Assembly (NCBI GenBank): GCA_964412785.1
Contig: CAYPQD010000007.1
Span: forward strand, 12,860-76,859
Direction: 5' to 3'
DNA from: UBA5336 sp964412785
GTDB taxonomy: Bacteria; Pseudomonadota; Alphaproteobacteria; Caulobacterales; Hyphomonadaceae
DNA length: 64,000 bases
Under the pieces are notes generated by a model, which was not told the DNA's origin, ran no database searches, and saw nothing but the letters and a program-made list of their open reading frames with translations. Positions 61,978-64,000 of the stretch are shown here, piece by piece. Position 1 is the stretch's first letter; each line of letters begins with the position of its first letter. The translations under genes and the position numbers were made by a program.

Positions 61978-62921
61978 CCGCCATGCCCGGCCGCTTCATA
62001 GGCATCGATGATCCGACCGACCAGCCTGTGCCGACGCACATCGGCCGCTGTCAGCGTGCTGATCGCAACGCCGTCCACACCGGAGAGAATGCCGAGCGCG
62101 TGGGACAAGCCGGAGGGCTGGCTGGCGGACAGGTCGACCTGGCCGGGATCGCCGGTCACCACCATCCGGCTGTCGCGGCCAAGCCGCGTCAGCACCATCT
62201 TCATCTGCGCAATCGTGGTGTTCTGCGCCTCGTCGACGATGATGAAGGCGCGCTTCAGCGTGCGCCCGCGCATGAAGGCGAGCGGCGCCACCTCGATCTC
62301 TCCGCGTGCGATCTTGCGCTCCATCACCTCCTGGCCAAGCAGCTCGCGCAGACTGTCCCAGATCGGCAGCATGTAGGGATCGACCTTTTCCTCCAGCGTG
62401 CCGGGCAGGAAGCCGAGCTTCTCGCCAGCCTCCACAGCCGGGCGGGTCACCACCAGCCGGTCCCGCCGACCGGTCAGCAGTTCCGCCACGCCGACGGCAA
62501 CCGCCAGGAAGGTCTTGCCGGTGCCGGCCGGTCCGACACCGAAGACAAGGCCGTTATCAGCGCCGGTGAGGGCCTTGATATAGACCGACTGGCCCCGGGT
62601 CTGCGGCGCGACCGGCACCTTCAGGCCGGCAAGGGTGGCGAACTCGCCCTTCGGCGCCAGCGCATCCTCGATTGCTCCGTCAAGCGTCGCCTCGTCGGGC
62701 GGGCTGCCGGAGCCGATACGCTTCTCGAAGGCGGCCAGCACCGCTTCGGCGAGCGCCTCGCTGTCGGGCGTCCCGTTGATCTCGATGCCGCCGCCCTGGC
62801 TTTCCAGCCGGCGCAGGCCGCGCGCCTCCAGGCGCGCCTCGATGATCTGCAGATGGCGATGGTGCGGGCCGCACAGATCGCGCAGGCGTTCCGCTGACGC
62901 AACGGCGTAGACCCGGCTCAA
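61974..62921 (-). CDS. PhoH-like ATPase
   Basis: A 315-residue protein of the PhoH/YbeZ family that works with YbeY in RNA metabolism. An N-terminal KH-like part (~20-70, LQIIEARLEARGLRRLESQGGGIEI) is followed by the ATPase with Walker A GPAGTGKT (about residue 132) and Walker B IIVDEAQNTT (about 226). The start appears to be TTG at 62921, overlapping the miaB stop, with GGAGG eight bases upstream; I see no better ATG before the domain. Confidence 0.94.
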   Translation of the reverse strand: MSRVYAVASAERLRDLCGPHHRHLQIIEARLEARGLRRLESQGGGIEINGTPDSEALAEAVLAAFEKRIGSGSPPDEATLDGAIEDALAPKGEFATLAGLKVPVAPQTRGQSVYIKALTGADNGLVFGVGPAGTGKTFLAVAVGVAELLTGRRDRLVVTRPAVEAGEKLGFLPGTLEEKVDPYMLPIWDSLRELLGQEVMERKIARGEIEVAPLAFMRGRTLKRAFIIVDEAQNTTIAQMKMVLTRLGRDSRMVVTGDPGQVDLSASQPSGLSHALGILSGVDGVAISTLTAADVRRHRLVGRIIDAYEAAGHGG

Positions 62922-64000
62922 GCGGCCGCCTCCGCTCCGGCAAGCGCACCACTCAGCGCATTCAGGCTGGCGCCATTCACCTCAACATCCACAATCGACC
63001 CGACAAGGTGCACAGGTCCGTCGAAATGGATCGCCTGCAGCCAGGGCGAGCGGCCGTGCAGCTGGCCGGGCATCCGCCCGGTGCCGCTGACAAGGACCTT
63101 CACGGTCTCGCCGATCCTGGAGGCGTTGAACGCGCGCTGCTGGTCCCGCAGCAGCGCCTGCAGCGCCTGCAGGCGCTCGTCCTTCACCGCCTCGGGGACC
63201 TGGCCAAACATGTCGGCCGCCGGCGTGCCGGGCCGCGGTGAGTATTTGAACGAGAAGGCCGATGCAAACCCGACCTCGCGGACCAGCGCCATAGTCGCTG
63301 CGAAATCCTCGTCCCGCTCGCCGGGAAAGCCGACAATGAAATCCGAGGCGACCGCCATGTCCGGCCGTGCGGCGCGCATCGCCGCGATAATGTCCAGATA
63401 GCGCTGCGCCGTGTGGCCGCGGTTCATCGCCTTGAGGATCCGATCGGAGCCGGACTGCACGGGCAGGTGAAGGTAGGGCATCAGCTCAGGCACATCGGCA
63501 TGAGCGGCGATCAGCGTCTCGTCCATGTCGCGCGGGTGGGACGTGGTATACCGGATGCGTCCGATCCCGCCGATCCGGGCAAGGTGGCGGCAGAGCTGGC
63601 CAAGCCCCCATTCCCCGCCATCGGCGTCGAGCGCCGGCGCGCGGCCATGCCAGGCATTGACGTTCTGGCCGAGCAGGGTGATCTCGCGAACGCCCTGGGA
63701 TGCGAGGCTGCGCGCCTCCAGCGTGATGTCATCGACCGGCCGCGAGACTTCTGCACCGCGGGTATAGGGCACGACGCAGAAGGTGCAGAACTTGTCGCAG
63801 CCCTCCTGCACCGAGAGGAATGCTGTCGGCCCATCGGCCTTTCGCGCTTTCGGCAGGGCGTCGAACTTCTCCAGCGTGTCGAATTCGGTCTCCAGCCGCT
63901 CGCCGGCCGCGCGGGCGACGCGCGCAACCATTTCCGGCAGCTTGTGATAGGCCTGCGGGCCAAGCACCAGGTCGACCGCCGGCTGGCGGCGCATGATCTC
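62918..64000 (-). CDS. miaB: tRNA-2-methylthio-N6-dimethylallyladenosine synthase MiaB (5' end beyond window)
   Basis: Radical SAM methylthiotransferase acting on A37 of tRNAs. The last ~360 residues are visible. They include the radical SAM cluster motif CDKFCTFC, the GREITLLGQNVNAWHG-type strand (VREITLLGQNVNAW), the Ala-rich SAM domain, and a C-terminal TRAM domain (ASRIGETVKVLVSGTGRMPGQLHGRSP). Most of the N-terminal MTTase domain, with its three further cysteines, lies outside the window. It is the head of the miaB-phoH-ybeY-corC-lnt block. Confidence 0.96.
   Translation of the reverse strand, partial: EIMRRQPAVDLVLGPQAYHKLPEMVARVARAAGERLETEFDTLEKFDALPKARKADGPTAFLSVQEGCDKFCTFCVVPYTRGAEVSRPVDDITLEARSLASQGVREITLLGQNVNAWHGRAPALDADGGEWGLGQLCRHLARIGGIGRIRYTTSHPRDMDETLIAAHADVPELMPYLHLPVQSGSDRILKAMNRGHTAQRYLDIIAAMRAARPDMAVASDFIVGFPGERDEDFAATMALVREVGFASAFSFKYSPRPGTPAADMFGQVPEAVKDERLQALQALLRDQQRAFNASRIGETVKVLVSGTGRMPGQLHGRSPWLQAIHFDGPVHLVGSIVDVEVNGASLNALSGALAGAEAAA

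Overview
The window reads as a chromosomal segment of a GC-rich alphaproteobacterium, most likely in the Maricaulales/Hyphomonadales/Caulobacterales area. This is inferred from gene families and gene order; no database search was run. Pointers are two RpoH-type sigma factors, a block running rpmB // DUF3108 - SUV3-like helicase - S4 protein - (TerB) - 7Fe ferredoxin - CarD, a rimP-nusA-ylxR/L7Ae-infB-rbfA operon, and a miaB-phoH-ybeY-corC-lnt-HTH-metK-trmB block. Genes are tightly packed with many 4-base ATGA/GTGA overlaps. No gene-free stretch reaches 300 bases; the longest is 19238-19518. I saw no tRNA, rRNA, CRISPR array, IS element or prophage.

Layout. 1-5100: ftsK (cut by the window start), amtB with a clear terminator, and a UbiH-family flavin hydroxylase. 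5302-15249: one giant type-I-secretion-like RTX protein of 3315 residues, built from two 4832-bp units that appear identical, set 4842 bp apart. 15424-16494: dut, then two small PspB-like membrane/coiled-coil proteins behind a perfect palindrome. 16516-20313: a zinc cluster, with a ZrgA-like His-rich lipoprotein and an ABC ATPase and permease on one strand, a ZIP transporter on the other, and a Zur-box-like palindrome between them. 20371-31644: stress and translation housekeeping genes bracketed by the two rpoH genes. 31806-38222: sugar and lipid-type enzymes, including a frameshifted DUF3617-like gene. 38457-43639: a sigma-54 response regulator, XRE/DUF2975 pair, rdgB, hemW and a Xer recombinase. 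43664-51663: the infB operon with two unfamiliar membrane proteins wedged between infB and rbfA, then a cold-shock gene. 51940-64000: the miaB-to-trmB block, interrupted between metK and trmB by four genes that look like a polyprenyl- or lipid-linked glycosylation cassette.

The most unusual content is as follows. (i) The RTX giant has a perfect-looking internal duplication, and an unnamed ~150-residue dockerin-like module recurs in it; the RTX block is nested inside one of these modules. (ii) A ~100-bp structured intergenic repeat occurs three times (5178-5285, 19273-19386, 42640-42739). (iii) The divergent zinc-uptake locus carries one of these repeats in the presumed leader of its lipoprotein gene. 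(iv) Four glycosylation genes sit inside a housekeeping block.
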